Origin: DATJPD01 sp036394195
GTDB taxonomy: Bacteria; Pseudomonadota; Alphaproteobacteria; CACIAM-22H2
Direction of reading: 5' to 3'
DNA: 34,029 nucleotides
Assembly (NCBI GenBank): GCA_036394195.1
Contig: DASWFO010000080.1
Location: 1-34,029, forward strand
Positions 14,331 to 22,515 of this stretch are shown here, one piece after another; within the stretch, counting starts at the first letter, position 1; each line of letters starts with the position of its first letter. The notes under the pieces were generated by a model. It worked only from the letters and a program-made list of their open reading frames with translations. It was not told the DNA's origin and made no database searches. A program made the position numbers and the translations under genes.

Positions 14331-15308
14331 TCAGCGCACCTTGACGATCTGTCCGGTCTGCGCCGACGCGAAGATCGCCTCGAGGGCGGCCGCCGTGTTG
14401 ACGATCTGCTCGGCGGTGAACGGGTAAGGCTTCTTGCCGTCGAGCGCGTCGAGCCAGATCTCGAATTCGGCAAGCACCGAATCGGTCGGCGCGAACGCCG
14501 TCGTCTGGGTCTCCATCCCGCGTTTGCGCACGATGAGATCGAACTCGCTGCGCGCCTCGGCCCAGCCATGCGAGCCCAGGACGTGATAACGCCACAGATA
14601 CGGCGTCACCATGGTCGTGCCGAGATATCCCAGCACGCCGCCCGCGAACTTCAGCAGCACCGCCACCGTGTCGCCGGCCGGGTTGGGCAGGATGCGCTTG
14701 GCGCACAGCGCGTGCACCTCCTCGATGCGGCCGAACATATTCACGTAGGAATCGAGGATGTGGATTCCCATGCCGGTCATGCCGCCCGCCGGCGCCTCCT
14801 CGGGCGAGCCGCGCCACGTCGTCTCCGGCCGCACGTCCTTCAGCCAGTCGGTGCTGTAATTGGCCTCGACCTGCATGACCGTGCCGAGCGAGCCGTCGTC
14901 GATCAGCTTCTTGATCTCGGCCATCGGGCGCCAGAACCGCCGATTGTGCCCGACGCCCAGCACCCGGCCGGCCTTGGCGCATACCGACGTCGCGCGCTCG
15001 GCATTGGCGCGGGTGAGTGCCAAGGGCTTCTCGCAGAACACTTGCTTGCCGGCGGCGACGACCTTGGCGATCTGGTCGACATGCAGCGAATGCGGCGTGG
15101 CGAGAACCACGGCGTCGATCTTCGGATCCTTGAGCGCATCCTCGAACTCGGTCGACAGCTGGAAGCCGTGCTTCGCCGCGAACTCCTTCACCTGGTCCGG
15201 TTCTTTCGACACGCCGCGCGCGAAGCGCATGCGGCTGCTCTTGCCCTGCACCGAGGTGACGATTTCCTTGCCCCACCAGCCGAGGCCGACGATCGCCGCG
15301 TTCAACAT
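14331..15308 (-). CDS. Gfo/Idh/MocA-family oxidoreductase
   Basis: A 325-aa NAD(P)-dependent dehydrogenase. The Rossmann motif is IVGLGWWG (6-13), and the family hallmark CEKPLALT has Glu93-Lys94-Pro95. The C-terminal half is the alpha/beta Gfo/Idh/MocA domain, with GGGMTGMG-like PAGGMTGMGIHILDSYVNMF as the active-site helix carrying the family's His. Members oxidise or reduce sugars, inositols, phthalate-type diols or carbonyl compounds. The last gene of the minus operon, 33 bases after the TetR gene. The substrate cannot be deduced. Confidence 0.88.
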   Translation of the reverse strand: MLNAAIVGLGWWGKEIVTSVQGKSSRMRFARGVSKEPDQVKEFAAKHGFQLSTEFEDALKDPKIDAVVLATPHSLHVDQIAKVVAAGKQVFCEKPLALTRANAERATSVCAKAGRVLGVGHNRRFWRPMAEIKKLIDDGSLGTVMQVEANYSTDWLKDVRPETTWRGSPEEAPAGGMTGMGIHILDSYVNMFGRIEEVHALCAKRILPNPAGDTVAVLLKFAGGVLGYLGTTMVTPYLWRYHVLGSHGWAEARSEFDLIVRKRGMETQTTAFAPTDSVLAEFEIWLDALDGKKPYPFTAEQIVNTAAALEAIFASAQTGQIVKVR

Positions 15309-15341
15309 GTCATGACTCCGTGCTCTTATTCCGGATCGCGC

Positions 15342-16049
15342 TCAATCGCCCGCGGGCGCCGCACGCACCAGCTCGCGGATGACGTTCGGCACGCCGTCGA
15401 GGAAGGCGGCCACGCGGTTGGCGACGGCGGTTTCGAAGTCTTCCGGCAGGTCCATGCCGTAAATCCATTTGCGCACGCCCAGATAAAAGATTCCGGCGTG
15501 GAGCGCATAGACGTGCTCGAACTCGGCCTCGGTGAGCTTCACCGCCTCGGGAGCGGGCAGGCCGAGCTCGGCGCGGATCTCGGTGACCACCGGGGTGAAC
15601 ACGCGCCGGCGCAGCAGCGCCTGATAGCGCGGATTGAGGCCGACGCCCTTCAGGCCCGAGAACATGTAGATGCGCACCCATTCATAGGTGAGGGTGCGCT
15701 GCGCGTAGGCGAGGTAGAACCTGGTCAGGCGCTCGCGCAGCGGCAGGCGGCGGTCCCCCAGCTCGGCCTCGCTGTGCGGATCGAGGCGGGTGACGAAGAA
15801 CTCGCTGTAGACGCGCTCGATCAGCGCCGATTTGCTCGGGAAATAGCGGTAGAGCAGCGGCTGCGTGATGCCCAGCCGGCGCGCCAGCTCGCGCGTCTGG
15901 CCCTCGAACCCGACCTCGGCGAAGAACCGCACCGCCCCGGCCACGATCATGCTCTCGCGGTCGGCGGGCTTCAGGCGCTGGCGGACCGGCTCGCCGCTCT
16001 TGCGGTTGCGCCGCCGCTTGGCCTTCGCGATGTCGCGACGCGAGCTCAC
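15342..16049 (-). CDS. TetR-family transcriptional regulator
   Basis: A 235-aa one-component repressor. A basic N-tail (residues 1-30, rich in Arg and Lys) precedes the TetR DNA-binding domain: MIVAGAVRFFAEVGFEGQTR, then ELARRLGITQPLLYRYFPSK with the recognition helix near 61-70. The C-terminal part is a helical ligand and dimer domain. The start is a GTG at 16049, five bases after the GlcG-like stop; the frame stays open further upstream but only as shadow. It is the only transcription factor encoded in the window, so it is the best local candidate to bind the TTATC-N4-GATAA sites, though nothing in the sequence proves this. Confidence 0.88.
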   Translation of the reverse strand: MSSRRDIAKAKRRRNRKSGEPVRQRLKPADRESMIVAGAVRFFAEVGFEGQTRELARRLGITQPLLYRYFPSKSALIERVYSEFFVTRLDPHSEAELGDRRLPLRERLTRFYLAYAQRTLTYEWVRIYMFSGLKGVGLNPRYQALLRRRVFTPVVTEIRAELGLPAPEAVKLTEAEFEHVYALHAGIFYLGVRKWIYGMDLPEDFETAVANRVAAFLDGVPNVIRELVRAAPAGD

Positions 16050-16054
16050 GGATG

Positions 16055-16492
16055 TCAGCCGCCCTGTCCGGGATCGGCCTTCAGGCCGGCCGCCTCGATG
16101 CCGGCGATCGCGCACAGCTCGTCGCGGTCCGAGGTGTCGCCGGAAATGCCGACGGCGCCGATGACGTCGCCCGCCGCGTTGCGGATCAACACGCCGCCGG
16201 GATTGGGGACCAACCGCCCGCCGCTCGCCGCCGAAAGGGCGGTGAAGAACCCCGGGTTCTTCGCCGCGCGGTCGAACAGGGCGCGGCTGCCGAACCCCAT
16301 GCCGAGTGCCCCCCACGCTTTGCCGTAGGCGATGTCGAAGCGCAGGATGCCCGACTTGTCCTCGCGCTTGAACGCGACGAGGTGGCCGCCGGGATCGAGC
16401 ACCGCGACGGTGAGCGGCGCGCTCTTGGTCTCGCGGCCTTTCTTCAGCGCCGTATCGACGATGGTCGAGGCCTGGGCGAGGGTGACGGTCAT
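16055..16492 (-). CDS. GlcG/HbpS-family protein (DUF336)
   Basis: A 145-aa protein of the GlcG/HbpS family. Family features: TVAVLDPGGHLVAFKREDKS, the SRALFDRAAKNP helix region, GGVLIRNAAGDVIGAVGISG and the terminal DELCAIAGIEA. Relatives include the heme-binding HbpS of Streptomyces and GlcG of the glycolate operon, and genes of this family often sit in catabolic operons of dicarboxylate or aromatic breakdown. No signal peptide, so cytoplasmic. It sits between a dehydrogenase gene and the TetR gene, five bases from the latter. Confidence 0.88.
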   Translation of the reverse strand: MTVTLAQASTIVDTALKKGRETKSAPLTVAVLDPGGHLVAFKREDKSGILRFDIAYGKAWGALGMGFGSRALFDRAAKNPGFFTALSAASGGRLVPNPGGVLIRNAAGDVIGAVGISGDTSDRDELCAIAGIEAAGLKADPGQGG

Positions 16493-16511
16493 GCTGTCCT
16501 CCGATGGTCAA

Positions 16512-17408
16512 TCATGCGGCGTGAGGGGGCGTTTTTTCCAGCCAGTAGCGCACCACGTCGGCGACGTCCTTCGATCCCCAGCCGTCGCGCGCCGCCTGGT
16601 CGTAGAGCTCGAGCGTCTTGGCGACGATCGGCAGGTCCTGGCCCAGGCCCTTGCCCTCGGCGAGCATGGTGCGCAGGTCCTTGCGGATGGAATCGACGTC
16701 GAACGTCGTCGGGCCCGGATCCTTGCCGCCGATGGCGGCCGCGAGCGCCGGTCCGCGCCCCTTGAGGATGTTGGGGCCGCCGGACGTGTCGGCGAACACG
16801 TCGATGAACCACGCCGGGTCCTTGCCAAGATGCCGGCATAGGCTGAGCGCCTCGGCAAAGGCCCGCCAGTAGACGAGGAGCGGCAGGTTGATCGCGAGCT
16901 TCAGGCTCGCACCCGTGCCGACCGGGCCGCAATGCTCGACCCGGCGGCAGAGCTGCTTCAGGAGCGGCTCGGCGCGGGCGAAGTCGGCCGCCTCGGCGCC
17001 GGCGAAGCCCAGCAGCTTGCCCTCCCGCGCCGGTCCGGTGGTGCCGCCAACCGGGCACTCGACGAACGCGGCCCCTTTGGCTTTGACCTTGTGCGCCAGC
17101 GCCTTCGCGGTCTCCGGCCGCACCGTGCTCATGTCGATGAACAGCTTGCCCGCGACGTCGGCGCTCAGCAGGCCCTTTGGCCCGCCATAGACGCTCTCGA
17201 TGGCACTGGCGTCGGTGAGGATCGTGATCACCGCCTCCGCGGCCGCGGCTACGTCTGCAGGCGCGCCTACGGCCGTAGCCCCGGCGGCGACCAGCGGCTT
17301 GGCCTTGTCGGCGGTCCGGTTCCACACGGCGAGCTTGTGGCCCTGGCCCAGCAGCCGCGTGCCGATGGCGGCTCCCATCTTGCCCAGACCGGCGATTCCG
17401 AGGTTCAT
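16512..17408 (-). CDS. NAD-binding beta-hydroxyacid dehydrogenase (3-hydroxyisobutyrate dehydrogenase-like), paralogue 1
   Basis: A 298-aa dehydrogenase. Dinucleotide motif GLGKMG at 7-12, substrate-binding region FVECPVGGTTGPAREGKL, and the catalytic Lys170 and Asn174 (SLKLAIN). Family members oxidise beta-hydroxy acids such as 3-hydroxyisobutyrate, tartronate semialdehyde or 2-(hydroxymethyl)glutarate. The frame is open upstream to 17621, but ATG 17408 gives the canonical N-terminus MNLGIAGLGKMG and has GGCGGAG ahead of it. First gene of a four-gene minus operon. A second, more distant paralogue is at 18168. Confidence 0.9.
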   Translation of the reverse strand: MNLGIAGLGKMGAAIGTRLLGQGHKLAVWNRTADKAKPLVAAGATAVGAPADVAAAAEAVITILTDASAIESVYGGPKGLLSADVAGKLFIDMSTVRPETAKALAHKVKAKGAAFVECPVGGTTGPAREGKLLGFAGAEAADFARAEPLLKQLCRRVEHCGPVGTGASLKLAINLPLLVYWRAFAEALSLCRHLGKDPAWFIDVFADTSGGPNILKGRGPALAAAIGGKDPGPTTFDVDSIRKDLRTMLAEGKGLGQDLPIVAKTLELYDQAARDGWGSKDVADVVRYWLEKTPPHAA

Positions 17409-17455
17409 GACTGGCTCCGCCCTCGCGAGTTGCGGTTTTACCGCCGCAAGCTTAC

Positions 17456-17469
17456 TTATCTTTTGATTA
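17456..17469. promoter_or_regulatory. Candidate operator site C
   Basis: TTATC-TTTT-GATTA, one base off the inverted repeat TTATC-N4-GATAA, with a flanking C and G extending the symmetry. It is 47 bases before the minus-strand dehydrogenase start and in the divergent region shared with the cupin gene. Confidence 0.45.
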
Positions 17470-17601
17470 GTAGCACGGCGACGCCCGGCCGCCAACGCGG
17501 GCCCGATGAAATTTCGGTTGCGCGCGCGGCGCGGCGATCCCAGGATTTGGATCATCAAGGCTGGGCGGGCAATCACAGCCAAACCGGCGGAGGAGGCGAC
17601 G

Positions 17602-18159
17602 ATGACCGAGTTGCCGATCACCTATTGGTCGCGGGAAAAGATGATGAAGCGCGTGGCGCGCTTCGACCAGCTCCGGGGCTCGGACGGCGGGCTGCCGGAC
17701 AGCAAATACCCGGAGAGCATCCGCACCCTCTACAACGTCATCGGCTTCCAGCCGCCCGAAGGCGAGGGCGGTGCGAAGACGTCGCCGGTGGGTGCGGAGG
17801 CGGCGCGCATGTCGGCGATCCCGATCAGCGAAGGCTTCAATCTCGGCTTCTGCCGCTGCAAGCCGGGCAAGGGTCCGCTGATGCACAATCACGACACCAA
17901 CGAGACGTTCCTGGCCCTCACCGGCGTGTGGCGGGCATCCTGGGAATCGGCCCCCGGCCAGCTCGAATGGGTCGACCTCAAGCCCTATGACGTGATCTCG
18001 TTTCCGGCCGGCGTGCCGCGCCGGTTCGAGAACGTGACCGCGGGCGATCCGGACAAGGACTCGCTGCTGCTGTTCGTGATCGGCGGCGACGCGCCGACCG
18101 CCGAATTCACCGACAGCGCCCTCAAGCTTCTCGAAGACGCAGGACTTCCCACCACCTAG
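17602..18159 (+). CDS. Cupin-domain protein
   Basis: A 185-aa single-domain cupin. Motif 1 is seen as MHNHDTNETF, with His95, His97 and Glu101, and motif 2 as PAGVPRRFENV (135-145). In motif 2 the usual metal-binding His is Arg140, so the site has three of four ligands. Such cupins may act as dioxygenases, isomerases or sugar-acid binding proteins. A strong ribosome binding site GGAGGAGG (17589-17596) sets the start; the frame runs open upstream only as shadow. The dehydrogenase gene follows after eight bases, which suggests the two work on the same compound. Confidence 0.83.
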   Translation: MTELPITYWSREKMMKRVARFDQLRGSDGGLPDSKYPESIRTLYNVIGFQPPEGEGGAKTSPVGAEAARMSAIPISEGFNLGFCRCKPGKGPLMHNHDTNETFLALTGVWRASWESAPGQLEWVDLKPYDVISFPAGVPRRFENVTAGDPDKDSLLLFVIGGDAPTAEFTDSALKLLEDAGLPTT

Positions 18160-18167
18160 GGTGACTC

Positions 18168-19055
18168 ATGGCTGACAGCAAACTCGTCGGGATCATCGGG
18201 CTCGGCATCATGGGGGGGGCCATCGCGCGCAACCTCCTCGCCGCCGGCTATCGCATCGTCGGGCACGACATCGACGAGGCGAAGCGGAAGGAGATGGCGT
18301 CGGCCGGTGTGGAGATGGTGAACGGCGCCGCCGCCGTGGCCGGCACGGCCGAGACGATCCTCACCAGCCTCCCGAAGGAGAGCGCACTCGAGGCGACGGT
18401 CCGCGAGATCGCCGGCGCCAAGCTGCCGCGGCGGATCGTGGCCGAGCTCAGCACGTTTAGTTTGGACGACAAGCAGTCGGCGCAGCGCGTCCTGCAGGAG
18501 GCCGGCCACGTGCTGCTGGACTGCCCCTTGAGCGGGACGGGCTCGCAGGCCAAGACCAAGGACCTGACGGTCTACGCGAGCGGCGATTCGGCGGCCATCA
18601 AGTCGATCCGCCCGGTGCTGCAGGCCTTCTCCAAGGACGTCTACGACCTGGGCGCCTTCGCCAACGGCAGCCGCATGAAGTACGTCGCCAACCTGCTGGT
18701 GGCGATCAACAACGTCGCCAGCGCTGAGGCCATGGTGCTGGGCATCAAGGCGGGGCTAGATCCCAAGCAGATCGTCGAGGTGATCGGCAAGGGTGCCGGC
18801 AACTCACGCGTGCTCGAGCTGCGCGGCCCGATGATGGCGGAGAACCGCTACGACGAGCCGACCATGCGCATCTCGACCTGGCACAAGGACATGAAGGTGA
18901 TCGGCCAGTACGCGACCAGCCTCGGCGTGCCGACGCCGCTGTTCAGCGCCACCTTGCCGATCTACGCCGCGGCCAGCGCCCAAGGCCACGGCGACCGCGA
19001 CACCGCCGCCGTGTGCGCCGTGCTCGAGCAGATGGCGGGCGTGAAGCGGCGTTAG
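18168..19055 (+). CDS. NAD-binding beta-hydroxyacid dehydrogenase (HIBADH-like), paralogue 2
   Basis: A 295-aa dehydrogenase. GLGIMG at 11-16 binds NAD(P); the substrate loop is LLDCPLSGTGSQAKTKDL; the catalytic pair is Lys171 and Asn175 (MKYVAN), the canonical positions. It differs from paralogue 1 in the substrate loop (DCPLSGTG against ECPVGGTT), so the substrates probably differ. AGGGTGA just before the ATG overlaps the cupin stop, giving tight coupling. It ends next to a palindromic repeat. Confidence 0.9.
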   Translation: MADSKLVGIIGLGIMGGAIARNLLAAGYRIVGHDIDEAKRKEMASAGVEMVNGAAAVAGTAETILTSLPKESALEATVREIAGAKLPRRIVAELSTFSLDDKQSAQRVLQEAGHVLLDCPLSGTGSQAKTKDLTVYASGDSAAIKSIRPVLQAFSKDVYDLGAFANGSRMKYVANLLVAINNVASAEAMVLGIKAGLDPKQIVEVIGKGAGNSRVLELRGPMMAENRYDEPTMRISTWHKDMKVIGQYATSLGVPTPLFSATLPIYAAASAQGHGDRDTAAVCAVLEQMAGVKRR

Positions 19056-19056
19056 C

Positions 19057-19139
19057 GTCATTGCGAGCGAAGCGAAGCAATCCAGAAGTTCCTCTCGGAT
19101 GGCACTGGATTGCTTCGTCGCTGCGCTCCTCGCAATGAC
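19057..19139. repeat. Palindromic repeat, family 2 (CATTGCGAG type)
   Basis: GTCATTGCGAG (19057-19067) and CTCGCAATGAC (19129-19139) are exact reverse complements, and so are the inner arms CGAAGCAATCCAG (19073-19085) and CTGGATTGCTTCG (19105-19117). This sequence type is widespread between genes in Bradyrhizobium and relatives. It lies between convergent genes, where it may also end transcription. Confidence 0.85.
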
Positions 19140-19151
19140 CAGACAAAAAGC

Positions 19152-19877
19152 CTACAGCCCGAGATAAAACCGCCGGATCAAATCGTTGTCGTTGAGCTCG
19201 GCGGCGGTGCCGCTGTGGGCGATCTGGCCGTGCACGATGACGTAGCCGCGGTCGGCGATCTTCACCGCCTGGGTGAAGTTCTGCTCGGCCATCAGCACGG
19301 TGAGGCCGAATTGCTGCTTGAGCTCGCGGATCTTCTCGATCATGCGGTTGACGATGATCGGCGCCAGGCCCACCGACGGCTCGTCGATGAGGAGGAACTT
19401 CGGCGACGACATCAGCGAGCGGGCGAGGGCCAGCATCTGCTGCTCGCCGCCGCTCATCGAGCCGGCCAGCTGGCGCCGCCGCTCCAGCAGCCGCGGGAAC
19501 GCCTCGTAGCAGGACGCGAGGTTGCGCGGGATCTCCGGCCGCGCCTTGCGGCGATAGGCGCCGAGCATCAGGTTCTCCTCGACCGTGAGCTTCGGGAACA
19601 GCTCGCGGCCTTCGGGCACGATCCCGACGCCGAGGTCGACGATCTGCTCCGGCCGCATCCCGCACAGGTCGCGGCACTCGCCGTCGATTTCCAGCTCGAT
19701 CGAGCCGGCGGACGGCCGCACCATGCCGATGATGGACCGGATCAACGTGCTCTTGCCGCTGCCGTTGGTGCCGAGCAGGACGACCGTCTCGCCGGTGCCG
19801 ACATCCATCGAGACGTCGTGCAGCACCTGCACGGCCCCATAGCCGGCGACCAGGTTCCTGATCTTGAGGCTACTCAC
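19152..19877 (-). CDS. livF: LIV-type ABC transporter ATPase (LivF-like), second system
   Basis: A 241-aa ATPase. Walker A GTNGSGKST at 36-44, signature MSGGEQQM from 141, Walker B FLLIDEP at 161-167, and AEQN in place of the switch His, as is usual for LivF. It has an insertion (ELEIDGECRDLCGMRPEQIV) compared with the first-system LivF. Overlaps the upstream LivG-like gene by eight bases. Last gene of the second LIV operon. Confidence 0.93.
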   Translation of the reverse strand: MSSLKIRNLVAGYGAVQVLHDVSMDVGTGETVVLLGTNGSGKSTLIRSIIGMVRPSAGSIELEIDGECRDLCGMRPEQIVDLGVGIVPEGRELFPKLTVEENLMLGAYRRKARPEIPRNLASCYEAFPRLLERRRQLAGSMSGGEQQMLALARSLMSSPKFLLIDEPSVGLAPIIVNRMIEKIRELKQQFGLTVLMAEQNFTQAVKIADRGYVIVHGQIAHSGTAAELNDNDLIRRFYLGL

Positions 19878-20595
19878 CGAGATAGGCCTTCTCGACTTCG
19901 GGATTCGTCACCACGGCCTGCGGATCGCCGTCGGCGATCTTTCGGCCCGCGACCAGCACGCAGATGCGCTGCGAGAACTTCATCACCGCGTACATGATGT
20001 GCTCGATCATCACGATCGAGATCCCCGCCTCGTTCAGCCGGAACAGCAGGGTCAGGATCTCGTCGACCTCGCTGTTCGACAGCCCGGCCATCGCCTCGTC
20101 CGCGATCAGGAGCTTGGGGCGCGCCGCCATGGCGCGGGCGAGCTCGAGCTTGCGCAGCTCGACCTGCGAGAGCTGCCGCGCGTCGGCATCCGCCTGCCGG
20201 CCGAGCCCGACCTGGTCGAGGATGACGCGCGCCTCGTCGCCGTTGCCGTGCGGCTTTGCCGCCGTCTGGCCGGCGTAAAGCAGCGCGACCTCGACGTTCT
20301 CGCGCACCGTCATGCTCCGGAACGGGCGCGGGATCTGGAACGTGCGCGAGATGCCGCGGCGGATGCGCTGATGCGCCACCATGCGGTTCAGGTTCTCGCC
20401 CTGGAAGACGACCTCGCCGGTGTCGTTGTGCAAGGTGCCGGTGATGCAGTTGACGAGCGTGCTCTTGCCGGACCCGTTGGGACCGAGCAGGCCGACGCGC
20501 TCGCCCGTGCACACCTGGAAGTCGACGTTCTCCAGCGCCACGAAGCCGCCGAAATGCTTGCTGACGCCGCGCGCGTTGAGGATGGCGTCAGGCAT
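19870..20595 (-). CDS. livG: LIV-type ABC transporter ATPase (LivG-like), second system
   Basis: A 241-aa ATPase. Walker A GPNGSGKST at 38-46, a degenerate signature LSQVELRKLE from 142, and Walker B LLIADEAMAGL, where the usual DEP is DEA (Asp166, Glu167, Ala168). Switch His199 (IEH) is present. The KAYLGE ending is typical. ATG 20595 is chosen because it overlaps the permease stop by eight bases and gives standard length; the longer frame to 20658 is inside the permease gene. Confidence 0.92.
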   Translation of the reverse strand: MPDAILNARGVSKHFGGFVALENVDFQVCTGERVGLLGPNGSGKSTLVNCITGTLHNDTGEVVFQGENLNRMVAHQRIRRGISRTFQIPRPFRSMTVRENVEVALLYAGQTAAKPHGNGDEARVILDQVGLGRQADADARQLSQVELRKLELARAMAARPKLLIADEAMAGLSNSEVDEILTLLFRLNEAGISIVMIEHIMYAVMKFSQRICVLVAGRKIADGDPQAVVTNPEVEKAYLGE

Positions 20596-21538
20596 ATTTC
20601 TTCCGGCGGAACAGCGGGGCGAACAGGCCGACGAGGCCATTCGGCGCCAGGGTGACAAAGAGGACCAGCAGCACGCCGACGATCAGGAGATTGAGCGCCG
20701 AGGAGATCGTCACCGTGGCCACCTGCTGCAAGGTGCCGAGAAGGATCGCGCCGACCAGCGGGCCGACCCAGCTGGTGGTGCCGCCGATGATCGGCATGGC
20801 GATGCTGTTGACCGCGTAAGCCAGGTTGAACGTGCCGCCCGGGTCGACATACGTGACGTAGTAGGGGAACGGCGCGCCGGCGACGCCCATCAGGAAGCCG
20901 CTCAGCGTGGTCGAGATCAGCTTCAGCTTCAGGGTCGGCACGCCGGCGCACTCGGCCGCCAGCTCGTCGTCGCGGATCGCGGCCAGGCCGCGGCCGAGCT
21001 TCGATGTCTCGACCAGCCGCGCGATCCACACCGACAGCACCGCCAGGCCCAGCATCACCGCGAACAGGAACTGCACGTAGCTCGTGAAGAACTGGACGCT
21101 GCGCGGGCGGATGATGTAGACGCCGCGCGAGCCGCCGACGAAGGACCAGTTGACGATCAGGGTGTTGAGCACGATCGCCAGCGCCAGGGTGGCGATGGCG
21201 AAGAACACGCCGCGCAAGCGGAGCGTCAGGTACCCCATGAGCAGGCCGAGAACGCCGGTGACGATCCCTGCGATCGGGATCGTCAGCAGCAGCGGCAGCT
21301 GGACAGTCTTGTAGATCACCACCGTGGAGTAGGCGCCGATGGCGAAAAACCCGGCGGTGCCGAAATTCACGTACCCGGTATAGCCGCCGAGGATGTTCCA
21401 GGCGGTCGCCAGCACGATGTATTGCAGGACCGTATAGCCGGCGAAGTAGACGTACTCGTTGCCGACTCCGACGGCGGCCAAGAACACGAGGACCGCGACG
21501 ACGATCCCGGCGGCGAGGAAGTTGAGCGACGATCTCAC
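20588..21538 (-). CDS. livM: LIV-type ABC transporter permease (LivM-like), second system
   Basis: A 316-aa inner-membrane permease with about nine hydrophobic segments. LivM signature ATAWNILGGYTGYVNFGTAG is near 44-63, and the coupling stretch is TSKLGRGLAAIRDDELAAE. The last 20 residues are basic (FRRKKYA). It begins four bases after the LivH-like stop and overlaps the LivG-like start, so the set is coupled. Confidence 0.93.
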   Translation of the reverse strand: MRSSLNFLAAGIVVAVLVFLAAVGVGNEYVYFAGYTVLQYIVLATAWNILGGYTGYVNFGTAGFFAIGAYSTVVIYKTVQLPLLLTIPIAGIVTGVLGLLMGYLTLRLRGVFFAIATLALAIVLNTLIVNWSFVGGSRGVYIIRPRSVQFFTSYVQFLFAVMLGLAVLSVWIARLVETSKLGRGLAAIRDDELAAECAGVPTLKLKLISTTLSGFLMGVAGAPFPYYVTYVDPGGTFNLAYAVNSIAMPIIGGTTSWVGPLVGAILLGTLQQVATVTISSALNLLIVGVLLVLFVTLAPNGLVGLFAPLFRRKKYA

Positions 21539-21542
21539 GGGA

Positions 21543-22418
21543 TCACCTGCCGAGCAGGCCGGCCGGCCGGATGGCGAGCGTCAGCAGCAGGAGGCCGAAC
21601 GACACCGCCGGCGCCCAGGACGGGCCGTAGAACGTCGCGGTGAAGCTTTCAGCGATGCCGAGGATCATGGCGGCGAGCACGGTCCCGGGCAGGCTGCCCA
21701 TCCCGCCCAGCACGCAGACGGCGAAGACGCGGCCGATATAGTCGCGGCCGATCGACGGCTCGACCGGCTGGATGACGATCAGGAACGCGCCGGCCACCGC
21801 GGCGGTCGCGATCGAGATGCCGAAGGCGATTTGCTTGATGCGGATCGGATTGGCGCCCATCAGCTGCAGCGCCCGCTGGTTCTGCGACACGGCGAGGATG
21901 CAGCGCCCGATGAACGTCTTCTGCATGTAAAGCTGGACCGCGAACACGACGATCAGCGACACCAGGCACGGCACCGCGAGCCGCAGCGGGAACCCGACAT
22001 ACCCGATCGGGATGCTGGGCCCGATATACCAGGCATTCACCGTCCGGTAGTCGACGCCGAAGACCAGGAGCAGCGACACCTCGGTGATGAACATGATGCC
22101 GAAGAAGAACGCGAGACCGCTCAGAGCCTCGCGGCCGCGCCGTTCGAAGCACAGGTAGTAGATGTGATAGATCGCGGCACCGAACACGAAGAACACCGGC
22201 GCCAGCACGATCGTGGTGAGGATCGGATCGGCGCCCAGCTTTTCGTTCATGATGTAGGCGATGAACGAGCCCAGGATGATGAAGGCCGGATGGGCAATGT
22301 TGACGATGTCGAGCATCCCGAACGAGATCGAGATGCCGATTGACACCGCCGCATAGAAGCCGCCAAGCAGAATGCCCGCCACGATGGCGTTCAAAAACAG
22401 GTCGAGCGAAATGTCCAT
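21543..22418 (-). CDS. livH: LIV-type ABC transporter permease (LivH-like), second system
   Basis: A 291-aa inner-membrane permease. ISISFGMLDIVNIAHPAFI is the LivH N-terminal pattern, and IGRCILAVSQNQRALQLMGA is the coupling loop. It opens the second transporter operon. No binding protein gene lies with it; the gene upstream encodes a BKACE enzyme, so the binding protein must be encoded elsewhere or be shared. The ribosome binding site is ACGGAG. Confidence 0.92.
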   Translation of the reverse strand: MDISLDLFLNAIVAGILLGGFYAAVSIGISISFGMLDIVNIAHPAFIILGSFIAYIMNEKLGADPILTTIVLAPVFFVFGAAIYHIYYLCFERRGREALSGLAFFFGIMFITEVSLLLVFGVDYRTVNAWYIGPSIPIGYVGFPLRLAVPCLVSLIVVFAVQLYMQKTFIGRCILAVSQNQRALQLMGANPIRIKQIAFGISIATAAVAGAFLIVIQPVEPSIGRDYIGRVFAVCVLGGMGSLPGTVLAAMILGIAESFTATFYGPSWAPAVSFGLLLLTLAIRPAGLLGR

Positions 22419-22467
22419 CGTGCGGCTCCGTCCCCCTGCCGGCGCATTTGTTAAGTTTTGAGCCCCC

Positions 22468-22515
22468 GAGCTCAGAAATTCCTGGGCTCAGAAATCCCTG
22501 GGCTCAGAAACCTAC
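22468..22515. repeat. Three tandem 16-base repeats at the end of the BKACE gene
   Basis: Three units of the form G(A/G)GCTCAGAAA-N5 lie head to tail at 22468-22483, 22484-22499 and 22500-22515. The last unit includes the stop codon (22504-22506) and final Phe of the BKACE gene, so the gene's 3' end appears to have been copied twice into the gap before livH. Confidence 0.7.

Noticed and set aside
14568..16328. Long plus-strand frame of 586 codons
   Set aside because: Antisense across the Gfo/Idh/MocA and TetR genes, no family motifs, shadow composition.
15342..16511. A possible fusion of an N-terminal extension to the TetR regulator
   Set aside because: The extension is out-of-frame shadow of the GlcG/HbpS gene; a GTG at 16049 gives a normal TetR length.
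19100..19114. Sigma-54-like TGGCAC...TTGCT
   Set aside because: The spacer is one base short of the required distance and the sequence is part of a dispersed palindromic repeat between convergent genes.
20381..21643. Plus-strand frame of 420 codons
   Set aside because: Antisense to the second LivM permease gene; charged low-complexity shadow of a membrane protein.
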